A DNA stretch of 64,000 nucleotides. It comes from Thermohalobaculum sp963822985. Lineage in GTDB: Bacteria; Pseudomonadota; Alphaproteobacteria; Rhodobacterales; Rhodobacteraceae. The stretch's first letter is position 1; each line of letters begins with the position of its first letter. The stretch lies in the NCBI GenBank assembly GCA_963822985.1, contig CAWGJU010000013.1, forward strand, positions 413,149-477,148, in the 5' to 3' direction. The notes beneath the pieces are model-generated. The model ran no database searches. It saw only the letters and a list, made by a program, of their open reading frames with translations, and was not told where the DNA came from. This document shows, one piece after another, positions 37,913 through 46,409 of the stretch. Made by a program: the position numbers and the translations under genes.

Positions 37913-38205
37913 TCAGGGTGAAACGTTCGCGACTGCGGCGGATGACGGCTCAGTGCATGCCAGCCCTCCTTCGTATTCGGCGATGGCCGCGCGCTCCTCG
38001 AAGTCGGCGATGCTCGGCCGAAGAGCCGTTTCATCATCCGGGCGGTGTGTCTGGTGTGTTTTTGTGTCCGCGCCGCCAAGCTGCTGAGCAAAGGGCCGTT
38101 TTTGAACACACGTGCAGTTTGCGTCGGACACACCTATCTCCGCCGTGTGTTCCATGTCGGCGAGGAATGTTTTCGGAATGTCCTTGTGCGGCAGCGGGTT
38201 ATCGT
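37913..38205 (-). pseudogene. Mobile-element hypothetical protein, 3' part
   Basis: The frame reads DNPLPHKDIPKTFLADMEHT, then a Thr/Asp-rich linker, then IADFEERAAIAEYEGGLA. The EERAAI-E-GGL block is a tail I associate with small proteins beside primase genes in alphaproteobacterial mobile elements. The 5' part is at 39651-39775; both halves share the codons for DNPL because of a 14-bp duplication at the IS3 insertion. Reassembled it would be about 135 residues. Confidence 0.55.
38192..38205. repeat. 14-bp direct repeat, left of IS3 element
   Basis: CAGCGGGTTATCGT at 38192-38205 is repeated exactly at 39650-39663, just outside the IS3 ends. It is longer than the 3-5 bp usual for IS3. Confidence 0.85.
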
Positions 38206-38256
38206 TGAGCTGGCCCCGATTTCCTTGGACACCATTTTGTCCGAGGAGAAATCGAG

Positions 38257-38706
38257 ATGAGCGAGACGAGGGACACCAGTATGAACTCGCGCGAAGGAGC
38301 GTCTGCTGTTGATGCGCCTGTGGGCAGGGTGGGCGGGTGCAGCCCGTCCACGCTGTCCACGGGCGAGGCAGCAAGCGAGGGCGGTCGGCTGGAGGTCGGG
38401 CCGCTCGGCCACGGGCAGCGCTGGAGCTTGGCGCGCAAGCGGGCGGTGGTGATGCGGATGCTCCGGGGCGAGTCGGTCGAGCTGCTCTCGCGCGCGCTCG
38501 GGGTGCCGGTCCACAAGCTCGAGCGCTGGCGCGACAAGGCCGAGGCGGCGCTCGACGGGGCGCTGAAGGAGCGCGAGAGCGACACCGCCGACGCCGATCT
38601 CGCCGCGGCCATGCAGCGCATCGGCGAGCTCACCATGGAGAACGAGCTCCTGCGCGCGAGGATGGAGCGCCCGAGCGGCCCTTTGGCCCGGAGGAGGTCG
38701 CGGTGA
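38257..38706 (+). CDS. IS3-family OrfA
   Basis: A 149-residue protein. It has a non-conserved Ser/Gly N-terminus, then the HTH (RWSLARKRAVVMRMLRGESV, LSRALGVPVHKLERWRDKAE), then a Leu-zipper-like helix (MQRIGELTMENELLRARMER). GAGGAG lies 10 bases before ATG 38257. OrfA binds the IS ends and is fused to OrfB by -1 frameshifting. Confidence 0.83.
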   Translation: MSETRDTSMNSREGASAVDAPVGRVGGCSPSTLSTGEAASEGGRLEVGPLGHGQRWSLARKRAVVMRMLRGESVELLSRALGVPVHKLERWRDKAEAALDGALKERESDTADADLAAAMQRIGELTMENELLRARMERPSGPLARRRSR

Positions 38707-39614
38707 CGGCCGGGGCGATCTCTCCCACGACCGGCCGCCGCTACGGCGTCGCGCGCGTCTGCCGCGTCTGGGGCGTGGCGCGCTCGTCGTTCTACGCCGC
38801 GAGGGCCGCCGTCGCCGAGGAGCGGCCGCAGCGGACGCCCGGCCGGCGCGGACCGAAGCCCGCGATCTCCGACGCCGATCTCCTCGCCGCGATCCGGGCC
38901 GACCTCGTGCGCTCGCCCTGGTCGGGCGAAGGGCATCGCAAGGTGTGGGCGCGCTTGCGTGTGCTCGACGGCCTGCGCGTCGCGCGAAAGCGCGTGCTTC
39001 GCCTCATGCGGGAGAACGCGCTCCTCTCGCCGCATCGGGCACGCCCGCGCCCGGAGCAGACGCACGATCGCAGGATCGTCACCGAGGCGCCGAACGTGAT
39101 GTGGGCGATCGACGCGACGCAGATCACCACCGCCCGCGACGGCAAGGTCTGGCTCTTCGGCGTCGCCGAGCACTGGAACGCCGAGCTCGTCGGTTGGCAT
39201 GTGACGAAGCACGGCACCCGGCACGAGGCCCTGCAGGCGATGAGCATGGCGGTGTCCGAGCAGTTCGGGCACCTCGGCCGCGACGCCGCCCGAGGTCTCG
39301 CCCTGCGGCACGACCACGGCAGCGCCTTCATGTCCGAGGACTTCCAGCGCCAGGTGAAGGCCTGGGGCATGACGCCGAGCTACGCCTTCGTCGCCCAGCC
39401 CGAGACGAACGGCGTCATCGAGCGCCTCTTCCGCACCTTCAAGGAGCAGGTCGTGTACGGACGGATCTTTCAGACGATCAAGGAGGTCCGCGACGCCGTT
39501 CGCGCGTTCGTCGCCCGCTACAATACTGAGTGGCTGGTCGAGAAGAACGGCCTCGTCAGCCCCACGGCCGCGAGAGAGCGCTGGATGGCGGCCAACCTCA
39601 AGGCGGCCGCGTAG
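38700..39614 (+). CDS. IS3-family OrfB (DDE transposase)
   Basis: The frame is -1 relative to OrfA and overlaps its end (FGPEEVAVTAGAISPTTGRR). The catalytic core is complete: first Asp in VMWAIDATQITT, second in LALRHDHGSAFMS, Glu in NGVIERLFRTFKEQ. The terminal WLVEKNGLVSPTAARERWMA is as expected. Intact, so this copy may be active. Confidence 0.88.
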   Translation, partial: AVTAGAISPTTGRRYGVARVCRVWGVARSSFYAARAAVAEERPQRTPGRRGPKPAISDADLLAAIRADLVRSPWSGEGHRKVWARLRVLDGLRVARKRVLRLMRENALLSPHRARPRPEQTHDRRIVTEAPNVMWAIDATQITTARDGKVWLFGVAEHWNAELVGWHVTKHGTRHEALQAMSMAVSEQFGHLGRDAARGLALRHDHGSAFMSEDFQRQVKAWGMTPSYAFVAQPETNGVIERLFRTFKEQVVYGRIFQTIKEVRDAVRAFVARYNTEWLVEKNGLVSPTAARERWMAANLKAAA

Positions 39615-39649
39615 TGCAAACTATTGTCCAGGGAACCGGGTGCGGTACA

Positions 39650-39663
39650 CAGCGGGTTATCGT
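39650..39663. repeat. 14-bp direct repeat, right of IS3 element
   Basis: Exact copy of 38192-38205. On the minus strand both copies encode Asp-Asn-Pro-Leu of the interrupted gene. Confidence 0.85.
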
Positions 39664-39775
39664 ATCCGGACACATCCACACACCGGACACACTGTCTTCT
39701 TCCGGCCAGCGTCTCGGATGCGCCTTCCGGGGCGGCGCCGAAGACCTGATCAAGGATCGCGGCGACATCAACCAT
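39651..39775 (-). pseudogene. Mobile-element hypothetical protein, 5' part
   Basis: Reads MVDVAAILDQVFGAAPEGAS and continues to VSGYDNPL at the IS3 junction, then would join the block at 37913-38205. GAGGGCGAAGACG upstream is a fair ribosome site. Its ATG overlaps the stop of the preceding frame (ATGGTTGA), so the two genes were coupled. Confidence 0.6.
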
Positions 39776-39925
39776 CGTCTTCGCCCTCGAAGATGCGCGA
39801 GCTGACGCAGTAGAGACGGGCCGACTTGCCAAGCGCCGGCACGGTCTGTGACCGGGAAGACTTGCCCGCTCCGTCCGGAAGCAGGATTTTGCGACGCACG
39901 AGTTCGGCATGGAACGCCTGCGGCG
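39768..39925 (-). pseudogene. C-terminal fragment of a DNA-binding-type mobile-element protein
   Basis: A third frame reads AFHAELVRRKILLPDGAGKS, SRSQTVPALGKSARLYCVSS and ends RIFEGEDDG at 39768. It is not in frame with the primase-like N-terminus upstream (39930-40282), and the two are joined near 39925 by a deletion or rearrangement. I infer it is the tail of a separate gene of the same module. Confidence 0.5.
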
Positions 39926-40282
39926 AAGGTAGCGCTCGGCGAGCGTGCCATCGATCGGCACGGTTTCGGACCAGCAGGCCCGCGCGCGCCGGATCTGGCG
40001 CTCACGCTCGCCCTTCTCGGCCACGCGCCGCTCGGCATTCGTGGCCAGATCGATCGGGGCAGCCGGGGATGCGCCTGTGGCCAGCCCGAGGGTGCGCAGG
40101 GCGGCGATCACGCGAACAAAACCGCAGCCTGCATGGCAATGTAGCAGCAGGCGCCCGTCATGCCCGTTCGCGAGCGACAGGGCGGGTGTCTTGGTGTTCT
40201 CATGAGCGGGGCAAAGCGCGAGCCCGTAGCGGCCTGCGTACCAGGTTCCCCCCAGCCCTTCAGTGATCGCGCGCGCGTCCAT
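39926..40282 (-). pseudogene. CHC2-type zinc-finger primase N-terminus
   Basis: The first ~118 codons read MDARAITEGLGGTWYAGRYG, LCPAHENTKTPALSLANGHD and LLHCHAGCGFVRVIAALRT, a zinc-finger (CxxH / HCHAGC) of the primase/Toprim proteins carried by plasmids, phages and ICEs. The helix-rich linker (ERRVAEKGERERQIRRARAC, GTLAERYLR) follows, then homology stops. The Toprim domain is missing. The 5' end is intact, but an IS3 lies 28 bp upstream of the start and probably separates it from its promoter. Confidence 0.7.
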
Positions 40283-40309
40283 AGAGGTGGTTCGGTTTGT
40301 CTGAACACC

Positions 40310-41587
40310 TGTCCGGGGTGTTTCTAAGTGGCTTCGCCGCCCCTTTCAGGCCGCCGCCGGGATCGGCGTCGGCAGGTTGGTGTATGCCTGATCGGGAGTT
40401 TTCCCGCCAAGCGACGAATGCGGCCTCTTGCCGTTGTAGAAGCCCAGATACCGGCTGATCGAGGCGCGGGCTTCCGCCACGCCGGCGTAGGCGCGCAGAT
40501 AGACCTCCTCGTATTTGACCGTCCGCCAGAGCCGCTCGACGAAGACATTGTCGCGCCAGGCGCCCTTGCCGTCCATGCTGATCGCGATTCGTTCGCCGCC
40601 GGCCTCGGACCGGTGGCGGCCTGCGGCACCCTTCAGCACCTTGGTGAAGTCGGTCGAGGTGAATTGGCTTCCCTGATCGGTGTTGAAGATCTCGGGCTTG
40701 CCGTGCCGGGCGAGCGCCTCCTCCAGGGCTTCGACACAGAAGTCCGCCGACAGCGTGATCGAGAGCCGCCAGGCCAGGACCTTGCGGCTGAACCAGTCGA
40801 CGATGGCGACGAGATAGACGAACCCCCGCGCCATCGGCACGTAGGTGATGTCGGCGCCCAGACCTGGTTGGGCCGCGTCACCGCCAGGTTGCGCAGCAGG
40901 TAGGGATAGATCTTGTGCCCGGGCGCCGGCTTCGAGGTGTTCGGCCGCCGGTAGATCGCCTCGACGCCCATCTTTTTCATCAGCGTCGCAACGTGCCGGC
41001 GGCCGACCTCGCGGCCTTCCGCCTTCAGCATGTCCCGCAGCATCCGGCTGCCCGCGAACGGATGCTCGAGGTGCAGCTCGTCGATCCGGCGCATCAGCGC
41101 GAGATCGGCGTCCGAGGTCGGCCGCGCCAGATAGTAGACGCTGCCCCGGCTGATCCCGAGCGCCTTCGCCTGCCCGGTGAGCGGCAGTTCATGGGACCTG
41201 TCGATCATTGTCCTTGCGCTCGCCAGCAGTCCGGCCTTGTCGAGCGCGCCCGCTAAAAAATCATTGGCCAGCGTCAGCTCGCCGATCTTCGCATGCAGGA
41301 CCTTGACGTCGATCGCCGGAGCAGCGTCGGCCTTGGCGCTCTCGCCGAACACCGCCGTCGCGCCCTCCAGAAGCTGGCCGCGCCATTGCGTGATCTGGTT
41401 CGGATGCACGTCGAACTGCTGGGCCAGCTCGGCCAGCGTCTTCTCGCCCTTGATGGCCGCTATCGCCACCTTCGCCTTGAAGGCCGGGCTGTGGTTCCGG
41501 CGTGGTCGTTTCGTCATGGTCGCTCCTCGGTTCTCAGCAATCTTCTTGCCGATCTCGAGCGGCTTCACCACTCAGCACCCCTGTTCA
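40310..41587 (-). mobile_element. IS3-family element (type B)
   Basis: The ends are TGTCCGGGGTG at 40310 and, inverted, TGAACAGGGGTG reading in from 41587. It separates an AlpA-like gene from a primase gene that are usually neighbours. The transposase runs 41517 to 40346. The 3 bp next to each end differ (ACC and GAT), so no clean duplication is seen. Confidence 0.7.
40346..41517 (-). pseudogene. IS3-family transposase, one frameshift
   Basis: OrfA-type HTH (HSPAFKAKVAIAAIKGEKTL, QFDVHPNQITQWRGQLLEGA) and OrfB-type sequence (MIDRSHELPLTGQAKALGIS, MKKMGVEAIYRRPNTSKPAP) lie in one frame. A shift near 40862 then continues ADITYVPMARGFVYLVAIVD, IFNTDQGSQFTS and NVFVERLWRTVKYEEVYLRA in another. 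An inserted GAAGRHRSEAGGER stretch near 40620 is also unusual. All three DDE residues are encoded across the frames. Confidence 0.82.
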
Positions 41588-41608
41588 GATTTCCCGAGCC
41601 ACCTCTCA

Positions 41609-41870
41609 TCACGGGGTCACCAGATGGCTCTCGAGCCAGGTGTCCAGGTCCGCACGGCGGTAGACGATGCAGCCGGCGACCTTGACGAACGGCGGCCCGA
41701 GTTCGCCGGTTATGCTCCATCCGGAGCTTGGCCAGCGTGGACCGCGAGATGCCGGTGTACTGCGACGCCATGCGCTCCCGCATGTTATCCGGCCAGCAGA
41801 TGACGCCGTGCGACTGTTTGCCCGTGATCGGCACGTTCACTCCCTCGTGTCCGTGCCTTCCATTTCTCAC
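41609..41870 (-). pseudogene. AlpA/excisionase-like HTH protein, one frameshift
   Basis: The first frame gives MASQYTGISRSTLAKLRME, an AlpA-type winged helix-turn-helix. After a one-base change near 41720 the second frame gives ELGPPFVKVAGCIVYRRADL and DTWLESHLVTP, the family's C-terminus, with stop at 41609-41611. Such proteins regulate excision of integrated elements and often precede a primase gene. Start uncertain: ATG at 41783 or further upstream. Confidence 0.65.
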
Positions 41871-41974
41871 GTGTTCGGGCTGCCGTCAGGGTGAGTAAAA
41901 CGGCATTCGCTCACCTTGACAGCTGACCGCGAGGTCAACCGCCCAAGGATTCGGAGGACCTGCGGTTGGCTGAC

Positions 41975-42589
41975 CTAATCGGGCTGCGACATCTCATGCG
42001 CCGGGGCCTTGCTGCAACGCCGGCGGGGCGGACAGTCCCGGACGCCGAGGGACATGATGCGCCAAGGCTGGTCGGTGAGCTTTTTCCATGCCTCGCAGCA
42101 GTGCGCGACGATGTCGTCGTAGGAGGCGAAGACCCGATTGGAGAGCCAGTTCTGGCGCATGAACTGCCAGACGTTCTCGACCGGGTTCAGCTTGGGCGAG
42201 CGCGGCGGCAGCGGCATAAGCGTGATGTTGTCGGGGACGGCAAGCCGACCGGAGACGTGCCAGCCGGCCTGGTCGAGCACGAGCACGGCGTGCGCGCCGG
42301 TTGCGACCGCGGCACTGATCTCGGCGAGGTGGGCCTGCATCGCCTCGGTGTCGGCGAAGGGCATGACGAGGGCGGCGCCCTTGCCGAGCCTCGGGCAGAT
42401 CGCACCGAAGATGTAGGCCCATTTCGTGCGCTGGTCGTGCGGCGCGCGGGGGCGCGTGCCGCGGCGCGCCCAGCGGCGGGTGATCAGGTTCTTCTGGCCG
42501 ACGCGCGCTTCGTCCTGGAACCAGACCTCGATCTGCCTGCCGCGAGCGTGGCGGTCGCGGATCTCCGCGACGGCGGTCGGGAAGCTTTT
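41975..42589 (-). CDS. IS630 OrfB (DDE domain)
   Basis: After the -1 slip the frame reads KSFPTAVAEIRDRHARG, IEVWFQDEARVGQKN, YIFGAICPRLGKGAALVMPF and PRSPKLNPVENVW with the catalytic acidic residues. The last residues (RDCPPRRRCSKAPAHEMSQ) deviate from the usual RDWA end, so the terminus may be altered. Confidence 0.8.
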   Translation of the reverse strand, partial: KSFPTAVAEIRDRHARGRQIEVWFQDEARVGQKNLITRRWARRGTRPRAPHDQRTKWAYIFGAICPRLGKGAALVMPFADTEAMQAHLAEISAAVATGAHAVLVLDQAGWHVSGRLAVPDNITLMPLPPRSPKLNPVENVWQFMRQNWLSNRVFASYDDIVAHCCEAWKKLTDQPWRIMSLGVRDCPPRRRCSKAPAHEMSQPD

Positions 42590-43077
42590 TTAAACGCCTC
42601 CATGGCTTCCGGGTCCTGGCCGTGTGCCTGCGGGCGCGCCGAGAGGCTGCGGTAGCCCATCCGCCGGAGCTCGCGCCCGAGCGTCTGCCGGCTCGCGGTG
42701 ATCCCGAACTCGTCTCGCAGCCAGGCCGCCAGATCGACCAGCCGCCAGCGTACCACACCGTCGCGCCACGGCACGGGGCCGCCCTCCACCGCCTGCGCCA
42801 GCGCCGACCGATGCTCGGATGTCAGCAGGGCCGCCTTGCCGGGCGCCTTCCGGTCGATCAGCCCCGCCGGCCCCGAGCTGTTAAACCGCAGCACCCAGTC
42901 GCGCACCACCTGCAAACCGACCCCGCCGGTCCGGGCGGCATCCGTCCGGCTTGCGCCATCGTAGATCGCCGCCAGCGCCAGCAGCCGACGCGTCTGCTTC
43001 GCGTCCCGGCTCGCCTTCGCCAGCCGCCGCAGGTCATCCGCCGTGTAGTCGCCCCTCAGTCCGATCGCCGCCGCCAT
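42484..43077 (-). CDS. IS630 OrfA with programmed -1 frameshift site
   Basis: The N-terminal HTH half: MAAAIGLRGDYTADDLRRLA, ASRTDAARTGGVGLQVVRDW, LRRMGYRSLSARPQAHGQ. TTT AAA AAA GCT (42594-42583) lies just before homology moves into the -1 frame, the normal mechanism for making the full transposase in this family. Start ATG 43077. Confidence 0.82.
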   Translation of the reverse strand: MAAAIGLRGDYTADDLRRLAKASRDAKQTRRLLALAAIYDGASRTDAARTGGVGLQVVRDWVLRFNSSGPAGLIDRKAPGKAALLTSEHRSALAQAVEGGPVPWRDGVVRWRLVDLAAWLRDEFGITASRQTLGRELRRMGYRSLSARPQAHGQDPEAMEAFKKASRPPSRRSATATLAAGRSRSGSRTKRASARRT

Positions 43078-43166
43078 GAAGAACCTCCCGCTGTTCTTCA
43101 TGGTGAATCATGACGGCAGCCGTTTGGGAAATCCCCTGCGAGAGTCCAGCTCACGGAGCGTTGGTA

Positions 43167-43565
43167 TCAGCCGGCGTGGCGCAAGGTGAAGGTCGATTGG
43201 GATGCGTGGTGCGCCCGCAGCCTGGCCGATGAGGAAATCGTCGTCAGCGCCCGATTGCTCCGCGCCATCTTGTTGGCGAGCGCGACGACGACGACCATGC
43301 GGGGCTTGCGCGCCATTGTGCGCGCGAGCCACGAGCCCTTCGGCGGTCCCTTCCGAGCCGCCCACGTGACGACCGCCGAAGCGCCGAAGATCAGCAGGCG
43401 CCGGATGTCGCGCTGTCCCATCTTCGATGTCTTGCCGAGCCGGTTCTTGCCGCCCGTCGAGTTCTGTTTCGGCGGCAGGCCGACCAGGCGGCGAAGTCGC
43501 GCCCGCTGCGGAACGTGGTCATTGACGAGCAGAACGCCTGCACCGCCGTCGCGCAGATTGCGCCG
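43167..43565 (-). pseudogene. IS110-family recombinase fragment
   Basis: A C-terminal piece closely related to the recombinase at 61596-62617: VQAFCSSMTTFRSGRDFAAW in one frame, then QNSTGGKNRLGKTSKMGQRD and IFGASAVVTWAARKGPPKGS, ending at ALANKMARSNRAL. At least one frameshift; N-terminal half absent. Confidence 0.8.
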
Positions 43566-43571
43566 ACGCAT

Positions 43572-43662
43572 ATTCCAGCGATGCTGGGCGGCCATTCCAA
43601 GTGATGGTGGGCAGGCATTCCAGCTCATCGTGGGCGCCCGTTCCAGGATGATGGGCGGTCGC
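43572..43662. repeat. Four terminal repeats of an IS21-type element
   Basis: ATTCCA...GGGCGG units begin at 43572, 43594, 43617 and 43640 (22-23 bp apart). They sit just outside the istB gene that follows, as the multiple transposase-binding sites of IS21 elements do. Confidence 0.7.
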
Positions 43663-43684
43663 CTCGGCCTATGGGATGAGGGGG

Positions 43685-44740
43685 TCAGGTCTCGGTGTCG
43701 AGGTCAAGCCTTTTGCGTCCGGCCTTGAGCTTTCGCATGCTTTCGCCGGCGAGCTCGAGACGGTGGGCGTTGTGGACGAGCCTGTCGAGGATGGCGTCGG
43801 CGAGGGTTGGATCGCCGATAACGTCATGCCAAGCGTCGACAGGTAGCTGGCTGGTGACGATGGTGGCGGCGCGGCCGTGGCGGTCCTCGAGGATCTCGAG
43901 CAGGTCGCGACGCTCGGCGGCGCCGAGCGCCGCGAGGCCCCAGTCGTCGAGGATCAGCAGCTCGGCCCGGGCGATGGTCCTGAGGGTGCGCATAGCGGCC
44001 GTCGCCGCGCGCGATGGCGAGTGCCTCGAAGAGCCTCGGGATGCGGCGGTAGAGGACGGATCGGCCATCCCTGGAGGCCTTGTGGCCGAGGGCGCAGGCG
44101 ATCCAGCTCTTTCCGAGGCCGGTGGCGCCGGTGATGAGCAGGTTCTCGGCCCGCCCGATCCAGCCGCCGTCGGCGAGGTGGGCGAAGACGGCGCGGTCGA
44201 TGCCGCGGGGCGTGCGCAGGTCGGCGTCCTCGACGCAGGCGGCGTGGCGGAGAGGCCAGCATGCGCGCCGGGGTCCATTCGGCGTAGCGGCGATGCGCGG
44301 CTCGGGCATGTGGGCGGGATCGGTGACATGGCCGCCGCGACGGCCAACGCCGCGCGCGTGGCTGGCGCCGCGCCGGCCGCGGTGGAAGATCTCCACGGTG
44401 CGCTCGGTGGCGCGGGCGTCCACCGTCTCGCGGATCAGGCCGAACGGCACGGAGTAGAAGAAGCCCTTGATCTCGACATGGTAGTCGGGCGCGACGCGGG
44501 GACGGCTCCAGCGGGCGAAGACGTAGGCCTCGTCTGGCAGCGGCGACAGGGCCGGCCGGTCGAGGGTGGCGAAGAGGCGGCGTGGTGGGCGCCATAGGCG
44601 CCCACCGAGCCCTTCGAGATCGACAGCGCCGTGGCGATGGCCCGGTCATTCAGGCCCTGGGAAAGCTTCAGTCGCAGAAGGTCTCGTATCCGGCGCATCG
44701 ACAGTCTCTCGGTGGGCATCCGCAACTCCTCGCTGATCAC
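43685..44740 (-). pseudogene. IS21-family element (type B), istA deleted and istB frameshifted
   Basis: IstA starts MPTERLSMRRIRDLLRLKLS with the HTH NDRAIATALSISKGSVGAY, but after ~45 residues jumps to the C-terminal part (DEAYVFARWSRPRVAPDYHV, FYSVPFGLIRETVDARATER), so most of the catalytic domain is gone. IstB has Walker A (LLITGATGLGKSWIACALG) in one frame and Walker B (RAELLILDDWGLAALGAAER) with SQLPVDAWHDVIGDPTLADA in another, shifted near 43995. Not functional. The right-end repeats are at 43572-43662. Confidence 0.8.
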
Positions 44741-44753
44741 GAGGGCCGCGTAG

Positions 44754-45040
44754 CCCGCTCAGCTTCGGCCGCTTGATCGGCGCCGTCCGTCGATACCCCG
44801 GCGGCGCCGAATAGACGATCATCTTGTCCACGCTGTCGCGCGAGATCCCGAAGTGGCGCGCGATCGCCCGCTTGCTCAGACCCCGCCTGAAGTAGGCGTG
44901 GCGCACCTTCCGATACAGCTCCACGGTGAAAATGCCCCCGCCCTCCCTGCCGCCAGAGAGGGCAAACGTGGCCGACCTTTACGCCGCCCGCCGCAGGATT
45001 ATCCCGCCGCTACCGTGGCCGACTTTTGCACCGCCGTTCT
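44754..45040 (-). pseudogene. istA: Left-end fragment of IS21 (copy A2)
   Basis: An inverted, near-identical copy of the first IS21's left end: two CGTGGCCGACTTT-type terminal sites (44966 and 45014) and the first ~55 codons of istA (MELYRKVRHAYFRRGLSKRA, SRDSVDKMIVYSAPPGYRRT). Cut on the istA side by the type-B IS21; its other end abuts the truncated IS3 at ~45040. Confidence 0.82.
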
Positions 45041-46020
45041 CAATGGGGCGGTCGCCCGGCCCTTTGGCCCGGAAGAGGTGGCGGTGATGGCCGGGTCGGT
45101 CTCGCCCGCCACCGGCCGGCGCTATGGCGTCGCCCGGGTCTGCCAGGTCTGGGACGTGCCCCGGTCGTCGTTCTACGCTGCCCGGCAGGCTGCGCAGGAT
45201 CCCGCGCCCGCGCGCCCGAAGGCCCGCCGCGGGCCGAAGCCGGCGGTCTCGGATGCCGACCTGCTGGCGGCGATCCGGGCGGACCTCGCCCGCTCGCCCT
45301 GGTCGGGCGAGGGCCATCGCAAGGTCTGGGCGCGGCTGCGCGTGCAGGACGGCCTGCGCGTCGCGCGAAAGCGGGTGCTGCGGCTGATGCGCGAGAACGC
45401 CCTGCTATCGCCGCACCGCGCAAGACCCCGGCCCGCCGAGGCGCACGACCGCACGATCGTGACCGAACACGCCGAACGTCATGTGGGCAATCGACGGCAC
45501 GCAGATCGCCACCGTGCAGGACGGCAAGGTCTGGCTCTTCGCGACCGTCGAGCACTGGAACGCCGAGGCCCTCGGCTGGCATGTCAGCAAACGCGGCACG
45601 CGCCGCGAGGCGCTCCAGGCGATGGCCATGGCCGTGCGGCAGCAGCACGGGCATCTCAACCGCGACGCCGCCCGCGGCGTGCAGCTACGCCACGATCACG
45701 GCAGCTGCTTCATGGCCGAGGATTTCCAGACGCAGATCAGGGCCTGGGGCATGGCCCCGAGCTTCGCCTTCGTCGGCCAACCCCAGACCAACGGCGTCAT
45801 CGAGCGCTTCTTCCGCACCCTGAAGGAGCAGGTCGTCCACGGCCGCGTCTTCCAGACCCTCGACGAGGTCCGCGCCGCCGTGCGCGCCTTCATCGCCCGC
45901 TACAACGCCGAGTGGCTGATCGAGAAGAACGGATATCTCAGCCCCAACGCCATGCGCAGCCAATACGACCTTGCGACCATGACCATGGCCGCGTAACCCA
46001 ACCGAGTGTCCAAGGAACCG
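45041..46020 (+). pseudogene. IS3-family OrfB (copy C2), 5'-truncated and frameshifted
   Basis: It begins inside orfB (RPFGPEEVAVMAGSVSPATG), so orfA is missing where the IS21 fragment joins. A one-base shift near 45470 moves the reading into MWAIDGTQIATVQDGKVWLF, RHDHGSCFMAEDFQ and NGVIERFFRTLKEQ. The right IS end (AGGAACCGGGTGCGGTTCA) is intact and cuts the CoA hydrolase gene that follows. Confidence 0.83.
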
Positions 46021-46028
46021 GGTGCGGT

Positions 46029-46409
46029 TCACCGCTGTGCGTCGGCCACGCCCAGCCACTCGCCGGCTTGGAAGAAGAACTCGTTGACCTCGATGTTCGG
46101 CGGCAGCCCGTCGCCGCGCAGCGCCTCGGCGTAGGCCGGCGTGACATAGCCACTGAAAAGGCGCTCGCGCAGCGGTTCGACGAAGCGACGCTCCATGTCG
46201 CCGGAGGCACGGGGTGGCTCGAGCGTCAGTGCCGTGAAGATGTGCAGCCGGATCGACCGGTCCTCGACCGCCCGCCGGAAGAGCGCGTTGCAGACATGCG
46301 TCGCCTTGCCGATCCCGAGCGGCAGGGCCAGGCGGATGTGCCCGCCCGTCTGCTCGATGATGCGGGCGGCGAGCGCGTCGGGATCGCGGTGGCGTTCCGG
46401 CCGGGTCAC
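46029..46409 (-). pseudogene. Acetyl-CoA hydrolase/transferase-like protein, N-terminal fragment
   Basis: Reads RPERHRDPDALAARIIEQTG, GHIRLALPLGIGKATHVCNA and FFFQAGEWLGVADAQR, then meets the IS3 end. These are the first ~126 residues of the CoA hydrolase/transferase type found downstream of fadJ/fadI in alphaproteobacteria. The start GTG at 46409 overlaps the fadJ stop (GTGA), so it was the last gene of that operon. The catalytic part is lost. Confidence 0.72.

Larger units (their letters stand above)
38206..39649 (+). mobile_element. IS3-family element (copy C1)
   Basis: The element starts TGAGCTGGCCCCGATTTCCT and ends with the inverted GTCCAGGGAACCGGGTGCGG...ACA, giving TG...CA ends as in IS3. 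orfA and orfB overlap in -1 register. A 5'-truncated relative with the same right end (AGGAACCGGGTGCGGTTCA) lies at 45041-46020. Confidence 0.8.
41960..43100 (-). mobile_element. IS630-family element (type B)
   Basis: Two overlapping frames form a complete IS630 transposase with an A6 slippage site. Type B shares only family-level similarity with the IS630 at 18200-20700. I could not place the inverted repeats with certainty; the ends given are approximate. A short fossil of a related copy is at 51680-51820. Confidence 0.7.
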
